Shown here: positions 1 through 7,427 of the stretch, in pieces
Layout of the letters: each line of letters begins with the position of its first letter
Numbering within the stretch: the stretch's first letter is position 1
Origin: Bacillota bacterium
GTDB taxonomy: Bacteria > Bacillota > Clostridia > Oscillospirales > Acutalibacteraceae
DNA: 35,460 nt
Assembly (NCBI GenBank): GCA_021771115.1
Contig: JAETPP010000011.1
Coordinates: forward strand, 1 to 35,460
Reading direction: 5' to 3'
Translations under genes and position numbers: made by a program
The notes under the pieces: generated by a model
Seen by the model: only the letters and a program-made list of their open reading frames with translations
Databases searched by the model: none
Told to the model about the DNA's origin: nothing

Positions 1-225
1 CATGGCCGTGTTTTTGGCATAGGAATAAAGGTACACCCCATAGGGCACCCCAGCCGCCTCACACTTTCGCACATTGGCCTCATACTGGCTGTCGTCCTGG
101 TTCGTATAGTCGCTGCCATAGCCGCAGCGAATGATCACAAACCCGATCTGCCCCTTTAGGGCGGCGATATCCACATCGCCGTTGAATTCCGAAATGTCAA
201 TGCCCGTTACCGGTAATTCTGCCAT
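1..225 (-). CDS. GH25 family muramidase (lysozyme-like), N-terminal part only
   Basis: The first 75 residues are visible; the gene runs off the left edge. The start MAELPVTGIDISEFNGDVD, followed by GFVIIRCGYGSDYTNQDD and GVPYGVYLYSYAKN, is the beginning of a glycoside hydrolase family 25 barrel. The first strand (GIDIS-x-xxG-x-VD) carries the early Asp of the active site, and IIRCGYG is strand 2. Enzymes of this family cleave the beta-1,4 bond between MurNAc and GlcNAc in peptidoglycan. There is no signal peptide at this start, so the protein is either cytoplasmic until lysis (phage or spore type) or exported by another route. The ATG at 225 is preceded by AGAAGGTG at good spacing. It is divergent from the riboswitch-controlled gene to the right. 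I see no convincing promoter for it. Confidence 0.85.
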   Translation of the reverse strand, partial: MAELPVTGIDISEFNGDVDIAALKGQIGFVIIRCGYGSDYTNQDDSQYEANVRKCEAAGVPYGVYLYSYAKNTAM

Positions 226-325
226 ACTGGTATTTCACACCTTCTTTCTCTGCTTTCTGTTGGAGTATATGCTGATTACCCCACTCTTATGGTATTCGCG
301 AGGAGGAAAAGTTGTCCGCTTTTTT

Positions 326-350
326 TAGATGCTGGATTCTGGAGAAGGGC
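326..350. repeat. Short heptanucleotide array near the GH25 gene
   Basis: TAGATGC (326-332), TGGATTC (333-339), then TGGAGAAGGGC. It lies in the otherwise featureless gap between the GH25 gene and the riboswitch promoter. Confidence 0.65.
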
Positions 351-447
351 ATAAGGTCTCTCCGCCTCTGCTTTTTTCTCTTTGCATCTGTCCAATAGGG
401 ATCCGTACCCCTGCAAAAAGCGCTTTACAAAAAAGCTGAAAGACCTC

Positions 448-476
448 TTGAAATCTTCTTTTCTTTGTGATAGAAT
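448..476 (+). promoter_or_regulatory. Sigma-A type promoter for the cobalamin-riboswitch transcript
   Basis: TTGAAA (448-453), a 17-nt spacer, and TAGAAT (471-476). Transcription would begin near 483, just before the first aptamer, which makes it the natural promoter for both riboswitches and the gene at 1054. Confidence 0.65.
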
Positions 477-495
477 AGGCAAAAATTTTATAGTA

Positions 496-612
496 TGTGA
501 GCATTGTTCCCGGGTTTCCGGCGGCGGAACGGGGTGAGATTCCCCACAAGCGGGTTACTGTGATGCCTTCTGCGAAAGGCTTAGTCAGATACACCGTGCC
601 AGCAATGGCTGT
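496..612 (+). promoter_or_regulatory. Cobalamin riboswitch, copy 1 of 2
   Basis: Contains the conserved blocks of the cobalamin aptamer in order: GGAACGGGGTGAGATTCCCC (533 region), GGTTACTGTGA, and AGTCAGATAC near 590, with a variable P-stem (GCCTTCTGCGAAAGGC) between the last two. It is followed within about 60 nt by a strong intrinsic terminator, so it should act by transcription termination when a corrinoid binds. The outer limits are approximate because the P1 pairing is not clear by eye. Confidence 0.85.
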
Positions 613-667
613 CTTTGTTCACGGCATCTGCCCATCACCGGATGCCTCGCTGCGTGTGCGCACGTGT

Positions 668-713
668 AAAAGCGCTCGTCCGGGGGAAAGGTGTGTCCGG
701 ACGGGCGCTTTTT
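668..713 (+). terminator. Intrinsic terminator of riboswitch 1
   Basis: The 16-bp arms at 668-683 and 697-712 pair with a single G-U wobble and run into a T tract. It sits between the two aptamers, so it can stop transcription before the second aptamer is made. Confidence 0.85.
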
Positions 714-801
714 CTGCGCCGCCGCACCGGGCGGAAAAAGGCCGGGCTTTACCGTGGGAGCTTCCTTTCGGGCGGCGCCGGCCTCACAACTGCATATCGA
801 C

Positions 802-899
802 AAAACAGCATGAGAAAGCGGAATGGGGTGAAAATCCCCGCGAGACGGTCACTGTGAAGTCCGCTCCGGCGGAATAAGTCAGATACGCTGTGCTGTTTT
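802..899 (+). promoter_or_regulatory. Cobalamin riboswitch, copy 2 of 2
   Basis: Second full aptamer: AAAGCGGAATGGGGTGAAAA, then GGTCACTGTGAAG, a variable hairpin (TCCGCTCCGGCGGA), and AAGTCAGATACGC. A 9-bp P1 closes it (AAAACAGCA at 802-810 with TGCTGTTTT at 891-899). Its core blocks align with copy 1, but the peripheral stems differ, so this is not a very recent duplication. Both copies read toward the gene at 1054. Confidence 0.88.
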
Positions 900-937
900 C
901 CGTACCCTGCCATCTCCGGGGGACTGAGAGGTTTATC

Positions 938-968
938 CGCACAGCCCAGGGGTGTTGTGCGCTTTTTT
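938..968 (+). terminator. Probable terminator of riboswitch 2
   Basis: CGCACA (938-943) pairs with TGTGCG (956-961), followed by a run of six T. It lies between aptamer 2 and the start codon at 1054, as expected for an expression platform. The stem is shorter than that of terminator 1. Confidence 0.6.
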
Positions 969-1053
969 GCGCCCATCACTCCCTGAAGCCGAAGGGTCTG
1001 CCTGTCCTGGGATGGTTTATCATATAAAAACTCCCGGAAAGGAAAAACGATTT

Positions 1054-4000
1054 ATGAGAAAAAGAATTTTATCCCTGGCACTGGCGCTGGCCATGGTGCT
1101 CAGCCTGCTGCCGGCCGGCTCTTTGACAGCCTGGGCCGCGGACACGGAGCCTGCCGAGATCTCCACGGCGGACGATCTGAAGCAGCTGGAAACTGCCGCC
1201 GCGGGCAGCAGCTTTATTCTGGCGGCGGATATTACGCTGCCGGAGGACTGGTCTCCGGTAGCGGCAGGTTATATTGACGGCCTTGTGCTGGACGGAGGCG
1301 GCCACACCATCACGCTGAACGGCGCGCCTTTATTTGGAAATATGGGCAGCAGTACGGTCACCAACCTGGTTCTAAGCGGCCAGGTCACCGGTGACAGCGG
1401 GGATATTGCCTCTTTGGCGGCCATCAGCAGAGGAACTGTCCGCAACTGCGTTTCCTACGCCGATGTGACCTACACCGGCGCCGCCGGCGAAGGCTATGCC
1501 CCAAGATTTGCGGCAGGGCTGATCGCGCAGTTTTCAGGCGCCGGTACCCTGGATAACTGCGTCTATGCCGGCACACTGTCTCACGGAAACGCGGAAGCCT
1601 ATGGCTCTCTGGCAAATACGGCCTTCTTTGTAAGCGCCGTGATAAAAAACTGCGTGGGCGTTGGTTCCGCACGGATCGGCTCGGCGGAGGGAATGTCTGC
1701 TCCCACGGAAATTGAAAAAGGAACAAACACCCTGGTGATAAGCGCCGCCGACTTTGACCCTTCCGCATACGTAGCCCAGCTAAACTCCAACCGCGACGCC
1801 GCCGCCGGTGATCTGGAGTGGGAAGTAAAGGACGGCCGCCTCTCCCTGAAGCGGGGAGCGGAAGCCCCGGAGGCCACGGCAGAGGAAATTGCCGCCCTGC
1901 AAACCGCTGTCGGGCAGCCTGTTGACGGCGGAAAAATCTACACGGCGGACAGCTGGGCGGCCTATCACGAGGCGCTGAGCAAGGCGCAGAACATTCTGGC
2001 GCAGGAAGGCGCCAAGCAGAGCACGGTCGTAAACGCCACCAATACCCTGAATGCAGCTTACAGCGGTCTGACGGAGCGTTCCCTGTCCGCAGTGAATCTG
2101 GCGGGACAGGAGGTGGTTTCCGTCACATCGGCAAGCCAGCTGGAAAGTCTAACCGCGGGAAAGTACTACCGTCTGGACGCGGATCTTGAGATCACGGGCA
2201 TGTGGTTTGGAACGTTTGAAACCATGAACGCCGTTTTAGACGGCAATGGCCACACGATCACGCTGAATACTTCCAATCACAGCCATTTGTGGTCCGCCCT
2301 GGGCCCCGATGCTGTCGTTCAAAACCTGGGCGTTCTGGGGAGCGTATCGTATTCCACCTCCTCCGGCTCTCTTGCGAATTCCAGCCAGGGCCTGATCGTC
2401 AACTGCTGGTCTCGGGCAGATGTGAGCCCCGGCGGAAATGTGAGCGCCGGCGGCTTTGTGGGCACGCTGAAGTCCGGTGGAGCTATCGTCAACAGCTATG
2501 TGGGCGGCAGCGTGACAAGCAGCGGCAGCCCGGGAGTGTTGGCGGGAAACACCGAGGGAAACAGCCTGCTCTCCTTCTGCTACGGTCTGACAGAGAATTT
2601 TAAGGGCGCCGGAGAGGGCGCTGTCAGGGACTGCCAGGTCAAAACACGGAAGGATTTCTACAGCTCAGAGTTTCTCGCCCTGCTCAACCAAAACCGGGGC
2701 GCCTGCGGCAAGGAATGGACCCTCTCCTCGGAAGGCTATCCCCATCTTGGCCCGGCGGAAAGCTACACTCCGCCGGAAGCAAAGGAGATTACTTTTACCT
2801 ATCTGGACGGCGGCACGGTCACCTTTAAAAGCGACGAAGGGCTGACCGTCAGCCTGCAGGATGTTTCCGGGTACGCGGTGGGCAGGTTCTCCATGGAGGG
2901 CGCGGCCCGCTGGCAGGACACCATCGCCGGCAACAAAGATGTGCTTCTGGTCAACGAAAACGGCACGCTGAACATCTATCAGCCCGGCAGCGCGGATGTG
3001 GTGGCCATCAGCTCGGAAGCAGACGGCTCCAAAGAGCTGGTGCGCTTTACCGTCACCGTGGTGGAGGGAGGCGCAGTCGACGGCTTCCGCCTGACCCTGG
3101 AGGGACAGGCGGTAGGGGATTCCCTGACGCTGCAGGGCAGCGAGCAGGTCACCCTGCTTCCCGAGATCCTGCGAGGCACGGTTTGGAGCTCTATTTCTCC
3201 CTCTCAGGTGCAGTTTTCCCACACCGGCGCTCTGCACCGGGTAAACGGCACCTTCTATGCAGAGGAGCCGGGGGAAATGACGCTGAGCGCCGGCTATATG
3301 GATAAAACGGTCACCGTCAAGATCATTTCCGCCTTTGTCCCGGTAACAAAGATCTCCCCAGCCCCCAGCGGCGTTTACAAGATCCACCAGCACAATCCCA
3401 ACAGTGAAAATTTGGGGAATTTTCTGGATCTCACCCTATCCCACGGCGCAGGCGACGTGGTGGTGGAGCCGGAAAACGCCAGTTACCGCGACCGGTGGAC
3501 CATGCATTCCAGCGATCCCACCGTGGCGGAGTATATCCCCAGCATGATCCGGGCGGTGCTGCCCTATCAGGCGGGAACCACCACCCTGACCGCCGTAGTG
3601 GAGGCTGACGGCCAGCAGCCCCGGGTTACGGGAAGCAGCAGCATCACCATCGAGTACGAAAACCCTGTGGCTTCTGTCAGCGTTTCTCCCGACGCCCTTA
3701 CTGTCAGGGAAAACGAAAGCCTTTCTCTGCCCATCACCTTTACGGGGAAAAGCTCGGGCGATGTTACCGAACCGGCCATGGACTGGGCCTTTTCCACCAC
3801 CGACGGCGGCCAGGTGGAGATCGTTCGCGACGGAGCGCTGGGCCTCTGGGAAGAGGACGGCCAGGGAAATAAGCCCTGTATAGCAAACCCCAAATATAAA
3901 ATAAACGGCGTGACGGCCGGTACGGTCACTGTTACAGGCACGCCCCGGGATCAGACCGGCGGCGCTCAGGCCGTCACCTTTACCGTCACGGTGGAGACCG

Positions 4001-6300
4001 GCACACCCCTGGAGCCTGCCGATAACGCCGCCCTGACCGCGGCGGGCATCGCCAACGGCCGGACATATCTCACCTCCGCTGCCACAGAGTACCGCTACGG
4101 CAGCGAGTGGGAGATCTTCAGCCTGCGCCGCTCCGGGCAGACCATTGCCCAGGAGAAGCTGGACGGATATCTGGACTCGGTGGAAAGCACCTATAAAAGC
4201 AGCCCGGACGCTGCCGCCATGAAGCCCACCACCATTGCCCGTGTGGCGCTGACTTTAGGGGCGCTGGGGCAAAACGCGGCTAACTTCCGGGAACTGAATT
4301 TTATCGAAATGCTCTACAACAGCGCCAGAATCCAGGAAGGCGGCAACGAGCTCATGTGGGCCCTGATCGCCCTGGACAGCCGGGAGTACGCCGTACCGGC
4401 CGGCGCACAGTGGACGCGGGACAAGCTGATCACCCAACTGATCACGACCTATCAAAGCTCTGAGGGCGGCTTCGGACTCAACGACAACCGTACCCTCAGC
4501 GTGGATATGACCGCCATGGCCATTCAGGCCCTGGCTCCCTACTACGATTCCCGGCAGGAGGTAAAAGCGGCTGTGGACAAGGCTCTTTCCTACCTCAAGG
4601 GACAAATGAGCTCCGGCTGCGGCTTCAACGATAACGCCGAATCCACCGCTCAGGTGGTGATCGCCCTTGCGGCGCTGGGGCTGGATCCGGTGGACAGCGC
4701 AAACGGCTTTGTCCGCAACGCTGCGGTGAACCTGCTGACCAATCTCACCGGCTTTGCGCACACCGACGGCGGCTACAAGCACTATTCCACCGACCAAGGC
4801 GCGCAGCCCATGAGCACCACCCAGGCTTTACTGGCCTTTGAAGCGTATCGCAGATTCTCCGCCGGGGAAAATGCCCTGTACGATCTGACCGACGCGGCGG
4901 ATACCCGCTCTGTGCTGGCCCAGCGCCTTGCCGAGGCGAGCGCGCTGCAGGCGTCCGATTACACGGCGGAAACCTGGGCTGTTCTGCAAAAGGCCGTAGA
5001 AGAGGCCCAGGCCGTTTTGGAGGACGAAGCTTCCGAGGAAGCGGCGCTGAAAGCGGCTGATACCGCCCTGGCCGCCGCTCTGGCCGGTCTGAAGAGCGCC
5101 TCCTCCGGCGGCAATACCCCCGTCATGCCCCAGAACACCATCACGGTCAAATTCCGCCTGATCGGCGATACCCTGCACAACAGCGCTTCCGGGCACAACG
5201 GCTATGTCAACTGGATCCGCACCATGTCTGTGACCGTTCCGGAGGACGCCACGGTGTACGACGCCTTTGCGAAGGCTCTCAGCCAAAAAGGCCTGCGGTT
5301 TGAAGAAAGCCTCAGCGGCTACATCGGCGGTATCCAGGCCCCGGCGGCTTTGGGCGGCTACTGGCTGCGGGAGTTTGATAACGGGCCCACAAGCGGCTGG
5401 AAATATATGGTCAACGGCAGCTATCCCGATGTGGGGCTGCGGTATTACCGGCTGCAAAACGGCGATTCCGTGATCTGGCGTTATGTGGACGACTACACCG
5501 ACCCGGCGGACAATTCCACCAAGTGGCAGGAAGCGGCGGATGTAGATCCCTCCGGCACGGGCACGGCGGGAGCCGTGGAGGAGGTCATCGCCCTGATCGA
5601 CGGGATCGGCACGGTCACAGCGGACAGCGGCGGTGCGATCTCCGCCGCCCGCAAGTCCTATGACCTGCTCAGCAGGGAGCAGAAAAAGCAGGTTACAAAC
5701 TACGCTTTGCTCACTGCGGCGGAGGCGGCCTATGCCAAGCTGACGGGAAAGCTTCCCTTTGTGGATGTGGCGGACGGCGTGTGGTACCGCAGCGCGGTGC
5801 AGTATGTCTACGAGGAACAGCTTTTCAGCGGCACCTCCGGCACGACCTTCTCTCCCCATGAAAAGATGAGCCGTTCTATGATCGCCGCGGTGCTTCACCG
5901 TCTGGCAGGCAAGCCATCGGTTTTCGGCGACAGCGGCTTTGTGGACGTGGGCACAGATACCTGGTATACCGACGCGGTGATCTGGGCCGGCAAAAACGAT
6001 ATCGTCAGCGGTTACGGCAACGGACGGTTCGGCCCCTCCGATCCCGTCACCCGGGAACAGCTGGCGGCCATACTCTACCGCTACGCCAAGCTCATGGGAT
6101 ACGATACCGGCGCCGCCAAGGATCTTTCCGGCTATACCGACGCCTCCAACATCAGCGGCTGGGCAAGGGAAGCCATGAGTTGGGCAACTGCAAACGGGCT
6201 GATCGTCGGCCGCACCTCCACCACCCTGACCCCCCGCGGCACCGCCACCCGCGCCGAAGCAGCCGCCATTCTCATGCGCTTTGCCGCATTGGAGAAATAG
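1054..6300 (+). CDS. Giant SLH-anchored surface protein with transcobalamin/intrinsic-factor-like core (alpha-barrel + DUF4430)
   Basis: 1,748 residues. The start is the ATG at 1054 with AAAGGA upstream. Residues 1-28 form a Sec signal peptide (MRKRILSLALALAM..., AWA-AD cleavage). In order follow: beta-helix/GLUG-like repeats at about 78-199 and 396-496 (LDGGGHTITLN, LDGNGHTITLN), a FIVAR-like helical module at about 278-344, bacterial Ig-like domains at about 579-986, and an all-helical prenyltransferase/squalene-oxidase-like barrel at about 993-1269 (EGGFGLNDNRTLSVDMTAMA, CGFNDNAESTAQVVIALAAL). Then come a second helical module at about 1285-1349, a DUF4430 (transcobalamin C-terminal-like) domain at about 1360-1486 (TSGWKYMVNGSYPDVGL, GDSVIWRYV), and three SLH repeats at about 1566-1746 that bind wall polymers. 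Barrel plus DUF4430 is the domain pair of intrinsic factor and transcobalamin. Control by two cobalamin riboswitches makes extracellular corrinoid capture the best inference. No B12 transporter genes are visible nearby. Confidence 0.85.
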   Translation: MRKRILSLALALAMVLSLLPAGSLTAWAADTEPAEISTADDLKQLETAAAGSSFILAADITLPEDWSPVAAGYIDGLVLDGGGHTITLNGAPLFGNMGSSTVTNLVLSGQVTGDSGDIASLAAISRGTVRNCVSYADVTYTGAAGEGYAPRFAAGLIAQFSGAGTLDNCVYAGTLSHGNAEAYGSLANTAFFVSAVIKNCVGVGSARIGSAEGMSAPTEIEKGTNTLVISAADFDPSAYVAQLNSNRDAAAGDLEWEVKDGRLSLKRGAEAPEATAEEIAALQTAVGQPVDGGKIYTADSWAAYHEALSKAQNILAQEGAKQSTVVNATNTLNAAYSGLTERSLSAVNLAGQEVVSVTSASQLESLTAGKYYRLDADLEITGMWFGTFETMNAVLDGNGHTITLNTSNHSHLWSALGPDAVVQNLGVLGSVSYSTSSGSLANSSQGLIVNCWSRADVSPGGNVSAGGFVGTLKSGGAIVNSYVGGSVTSSGSPGVLAGNTEGNSLLSFCYGLTENFKGAGEGAVRDCQVKTRKDFYSSEFLALLNQNRGACGKEWTLSSEGYPHLGPAESYTPPEAKEITFTYLDGGTVTFKSDEGLTVSLQDVSGYAVGRFSMEGAARWQDTIAGNKDVLLVNENGTLNIYQPGSADVVAISSEADGSKELVRFTVTVVEGGAVDGFRLTLEGQAVGDSLTLQGSEQVTLLPEILRGTVWSSISPSQVQFSHTGALHRVNGTFYAEEPGEMTLSAGYMDKTVTVKIISAFVPVTKISPAPSGVYKIHQHNPNSENLGNFLDLTLSHGAGDVVVEPENASYRDRWTMHSSDPTVAEYIPSMIRAVLPYQAGTTTLTAVVEADGQQPRVTGSSSITIEYENPVASVSVSPDALTVRENESLSLPITFTGKSSGDVTEPAMDWAFSTTDGGQVEIVRDGALGLWEEDGQGNKPCIANPKYKINGVTAGTVTVTGTPRDQTGGAQAVTFTVTVETGTPLEPADNAALTAAGIANGRTYLTSAATEYRYGSEWEIFSLRRSGQTIAQEKLDGYLDSVESTYKSSPDAAAMKPTTIARVALTLGALGQNAANFRELNFIEMLYNSARIQEGGNELMWALIALDSREYAVPAGAQWTRDKLITQLITTYQSSEGGFGLNDNRTLSVDMTAMAIQALAPYYDSRQEVKAAVDKALSYLKGQMSSGCGFNDNAESTAQVVIALAALGLDPVDSANGFVRNAAVNLLTNLTGFAHTDGGYKHYSTDQGAQPMSTTQALLAFEAYRRFSAGENALYDLTDAADTRSVLAQRLAEASALQASDYTAETWAVLQKAVEEAQAVLEDEASEEAALKAADTALAAALAGLKSASSGGNTPVMPQNTITVKFRLIGDTLHNSASGHNGYVNWIRTMSVTVPEDATVYDAFAKALSQKGLRFEESLSGYIGGIQAPAALGGYWLREFDNGPTSGWKYMVNGSYPDVGLRYYRLQNGDSVIWRYVDDYTDPADNSTKWQEAADVDPSGTGTAGAVEEVIALIDGIGTVTADSGGAISAARKSYDLLSREQKKQVTNYALLTAAEAAYAKLTGKLPFVDVADGVWYRSAVQYVYEEQLFSGTSGTTFSPHEKMSRSMIAAVLHRLAGKPSVFGDSGFVDVGTDTWYTDAVIWAGKNDIVSGYGNGRFGPSDPVTREQLAAILYRYAKLMGYDTGAAKDLSGYTDASNISGWAREAMSWATANGLIVGRTSTTLTPRGTATRAEAAAILMRFAALEK

Positions 6301-6373
6301 TGCGCCGAGAGAACGAAGCAGATAATCACCAGTCCTAAAAGAGCATACTACAGCAGTTCCTGAAGGCATGCAG

Positions 6374-6413
6374 CAAGAAACGCCAGCCACACATTGTGGT
6401 TTGGCGTTTCTTG
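6374..6413 (+). terminator. Terminator after the surface-protein gene
   Basis: Twelve-bp arms (CAAGAAACGCCA at 6374-6385 with its complement at 6402-6413) and an inner CCAC/GTGG stem. It lies 73 nt after the stop codon and is followed by a T-rich stretch. Confidence 0.75.
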
Positions 6414-6452
6414 TTTCATTTCTTCGCCAGAAAGATTTTCCTCCCTCGAGAC

Positions 6453-6481
6453 TTGACTTACGGATAAAAACCTGCTATACT
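6453..6481 (+). promoter_or_regulatory. Promoter of tRNA-Val
   Basis: TTGACT (6453-6458), a 17-nt spacer, and TATACT (6476-6481). The mature tRNA begins 13 nt downstream. Confidence 0.8.
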
Positions 6482-6493
6482 GTTTCCTGTTAT

Positions 6494-6570
6494 GGGGGCA
6501 TAGCTCAGCTGGTTAGAGCGCCTGCTTCACACGTAGGAGGTCACAGGTTCGAGTCCTGTTGTCCCCACCA
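6494..6570 (+). tRNA. tRNA-Val (anticodon CAC), CCA encoded
   Basis: A 77-nt cloverleaf. Acceptor GGGGGCA pairs with TGTCCCC (one G-U). D-stem GCTC/GAGC. Anticodon arm CCTGC-TTCACAC-GTAGG reads CAC, which decodes GUG valine. T-arm ACAGG-TTCGAGT-CCTGT. Discriminator A, then CCA encoded in the DNA. The 3' end TTGTCCCCACCA reappears twice downstream (6714-6725 and 7799-7810), which suggests the gene is or was an integration target. Confidence 0.97.
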
Positions 6571-6573
6571 TAA

Positions 6574-6610
6574 AAGAAGAGACAACCCTTGTGGGTCGTC
6601 TCTTCTTTTT
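6574..6610 (+). terminator. tRNA-Val terminator
   Basis: AAGAAGAGACAACCC (6574-6588) pairs with 6593-6607 with one mismatch, followed by a T run. Related GAGACAACC/GGTTGTCTC hairpins recur at 7665 and 9779. Confidence 0.85.
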
Positions 6611-6725
6611 CGTGCAGATTCTCACAGGACTCGAACCTGTGACTTTTTAATAGGATAGTTTCCCGTCAGGGAAACTTGAGAAAAGCTCTCCCTCGGAGAA
6701 CTTTTTGGCCTGCTTGTCCCCACCA
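6574..6725 (+). repeat. tRNA-derived att-like module, copy 1
   Basis: About 150 bp made of the GAGACAACC-type terminator, an inverted copy of the tRNA T-arm (CACAGGACTCGAACCTGTG), two small hairpins (AGTTTCCC...GGGAAACT and a GGAGAA-CTTTTT stem), and finally TTGTCCCCACCA, identical to the tRNA-Val 3' end. A closely similar module lies at 7661-7810. The two flank the SLOG / ribbon-helix-helix genes like left and right junctions. Confidence 0.75.
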
Positions 6726-6726
6726 G

Positions 6727-6758
6727 AAAAAGCCGATTGCATAAGCAATCGGCTTTTT
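6727..6758. terminator. Perfect bidirectional hairpin after att-like module 1
   Basis: A 14-bp perfect stem AAAAAGCCGATTGC (6727-6740) with GCAATCGGCTTTTT (6745-6758) and loop ATAA. It has A and T tracts on both sides, as in a bidirectional intrinsic terminator. Confidence 0.75.
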
Positions 6759-6764
6759 CAACGA

Positions 6765-6935
6765 AATAAATCCCTGACGGGATTTGTGAAATGCCCTGCG
6801 GGCGTGAAATATGGCTTCGCCATGTGAAATGCCTGGGGGCGTGGGTGGATTTATTTCATTTCACTTTCCGCATAAGCGGAAAATTTCACAAAGGCCCCAG
6901 GCCTTTCCTTCACGTTGCGAAGCAACACTTCACGC
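6765..6935. repeat. Chain of hairpins separated by constant GTGAAAT / ATTTCAC spacers
   Basis: Left half: hairpin AAATCCCTGACGGGATTT (6768-6785), GTGAAAT, hairpin GCCCTGCGGGC, GTGAAAT, hairpin ATGGCTTCGCCAT, GTGAAAT (6824-6830). Right half uses the reverse complement spacer: ATTTCAC (6858-6864), hairpin TTTCCGCATAAGCGGAAA, ATTTCAC (6883-6889), hairpin around GGCCCCAGGCC, CTTCAC, hairpin GTTGCGAAGCAAC, CTTCAC. The whole is thus a mirror-symmetric array of different stems with one constant linker. No gene is evident inside. The stretch 6571-6972 holds only this and the module before it. Confidence 0.8.
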
Positions 6936-6972
6936 CCTTAGCCTCTAGCGGCATGAGTCAAATCTTTCAATA

Positions 6973-7317
6973 TCATGTCTTGCCTTTATAGGGCATAAAG
7001 ACTTTTACCGGAACATCCAGTCTCTTGCAGTTGTCGATCACGTATTTTGTCCCATGGGAGACTCCATCCCAGAAAGCCAACACCAGATCGGCGTTTTCTA
7101 TGATCGTAAGGTTTCTCTTGAGCGGCGCAGAACGCCCGTACTTATCATATTCTGGAAGAAACTCAGTCAGCTTGATCTCATTTTCTAAAGCATAAGCTCT
7201 TGCACAACTGTCAATCCCTTTTGCGCCGCCGGATACGATCTCTATCACTCCATCAGGAAGATATTTTCCGAGATCGTTTACCCAAAGCCCTCTTGACCCG
7301 ATTACTGCCACACGCAT
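6973..7317 (-). CDS. Small SLOG-domain (DUF2493/YAcAr-like) protein
   Basis: 114 residues. The start MRVAVIGSRGL was chosen because GAGAGGTGAAACGAAA precedes it; a longer reading frame upstream lacks a ribosome site. It is a compact Rossmann-like SLOG fold: GSRGL at the N-terminus, then VSGGAKGIDSCARAYAL (the GGA-x-GID nucleotide/phosphate loop typical of DprA, YpsA and DUF2493 relatives), FLPEYDKYGRSAPLKRN, and ADLVLAFWDGVSHGTKYVID, where the D-G/S-x-GT segment closes the pocket. SLOG proteins bind nucleotides or nucleotide derivatives; no substrate can be read here. It is divergently transcribed from a ribbon-helix-helix gene, with an inverted repeat between them, and both sit between the two tRNA-derived modules. 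It is more AT-rich than the chromosomal neighbours. Confidence 0.8.
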   Translation of the reverse strand: MRVAVIGSRGLWVNDLGKYLPDGVIEIVSGGAKGIDSCARAYALENEIKLTEFLPEYDKYGRSAPLKRNLTIIENADLVLAFWDGVSHGTKYVIDNCKRLDVPVKVFMPYKGKT

Positions 7318-7341
7318 TTTCGTTTCACCTCTCAAATTATT

Positions 7342-7360
7342 TAGATATGCCATATATCTA
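7342..7360. promoter_or_regulatory. Candidate operator between divergent genes
   Basis: Perfect inverted repeat TAGATAT (7342-7348) and ATATCTA (7354-7360) with a 5-nt spacer, in the 110-bp gap between the SLOG gene and the ribbon-helix-helix gene, about 25 bp upstream of the SLOG start. It could be the binding site of the neighbouring ribbon-helix-helix protein; this is inference. Confidence 0.45.
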
Positions 7361-7381
7361 CTTTGCACATTGTAACACATA

Positions 7382-7410
7382 TTGACTATAAAATAAACAC
7401 ACAATATGTT
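7382..7410 (+). promoter_or_regulatory. Promoter of the ribbon-helix-helix gene
   Basis: TTGACT (7382-7387), a 17-nt spacer, and TATGTT (7405-7410). The ribosome site GAGAGG and ATG at 7428 follow immediately, leaving a very short leader. Confidence 0.55.
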
Positions 7411-7427
7411 TACAGAGAGGTACCCAT

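Noticed and set aside
497-877. Short plus-strand reading frames across the riboswitches
   Set aside because: They span the aptamers and a strong terminator, have no ribosome site and are explained by RNA structure.
900-1040. TPP-riboswitch-like words (GGACTGAGAGG ... GAAGCCGAAGGGTCTGCCTG)
   Set aside because: The CTGAGA and ACCC...GAACCTGA blocks of the thiamine aptamer are not present in proper order; the stretch is better explained as the expression platform of cobalamin riboswitch 2.
4828-6390. Minus-strand reading frame of 520 codons opposite the surface protein
   Set aside because: Antisense shadow; the plus-strand frame has clear DUF4430 and SLH domains.
6368-6658. Reading frame across the tRNA-Val gene
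   Set aside because: It is the translation of the tRNA and its terminator (GGIAQLVRAPASHV-type false frame often seen over tRNAs).
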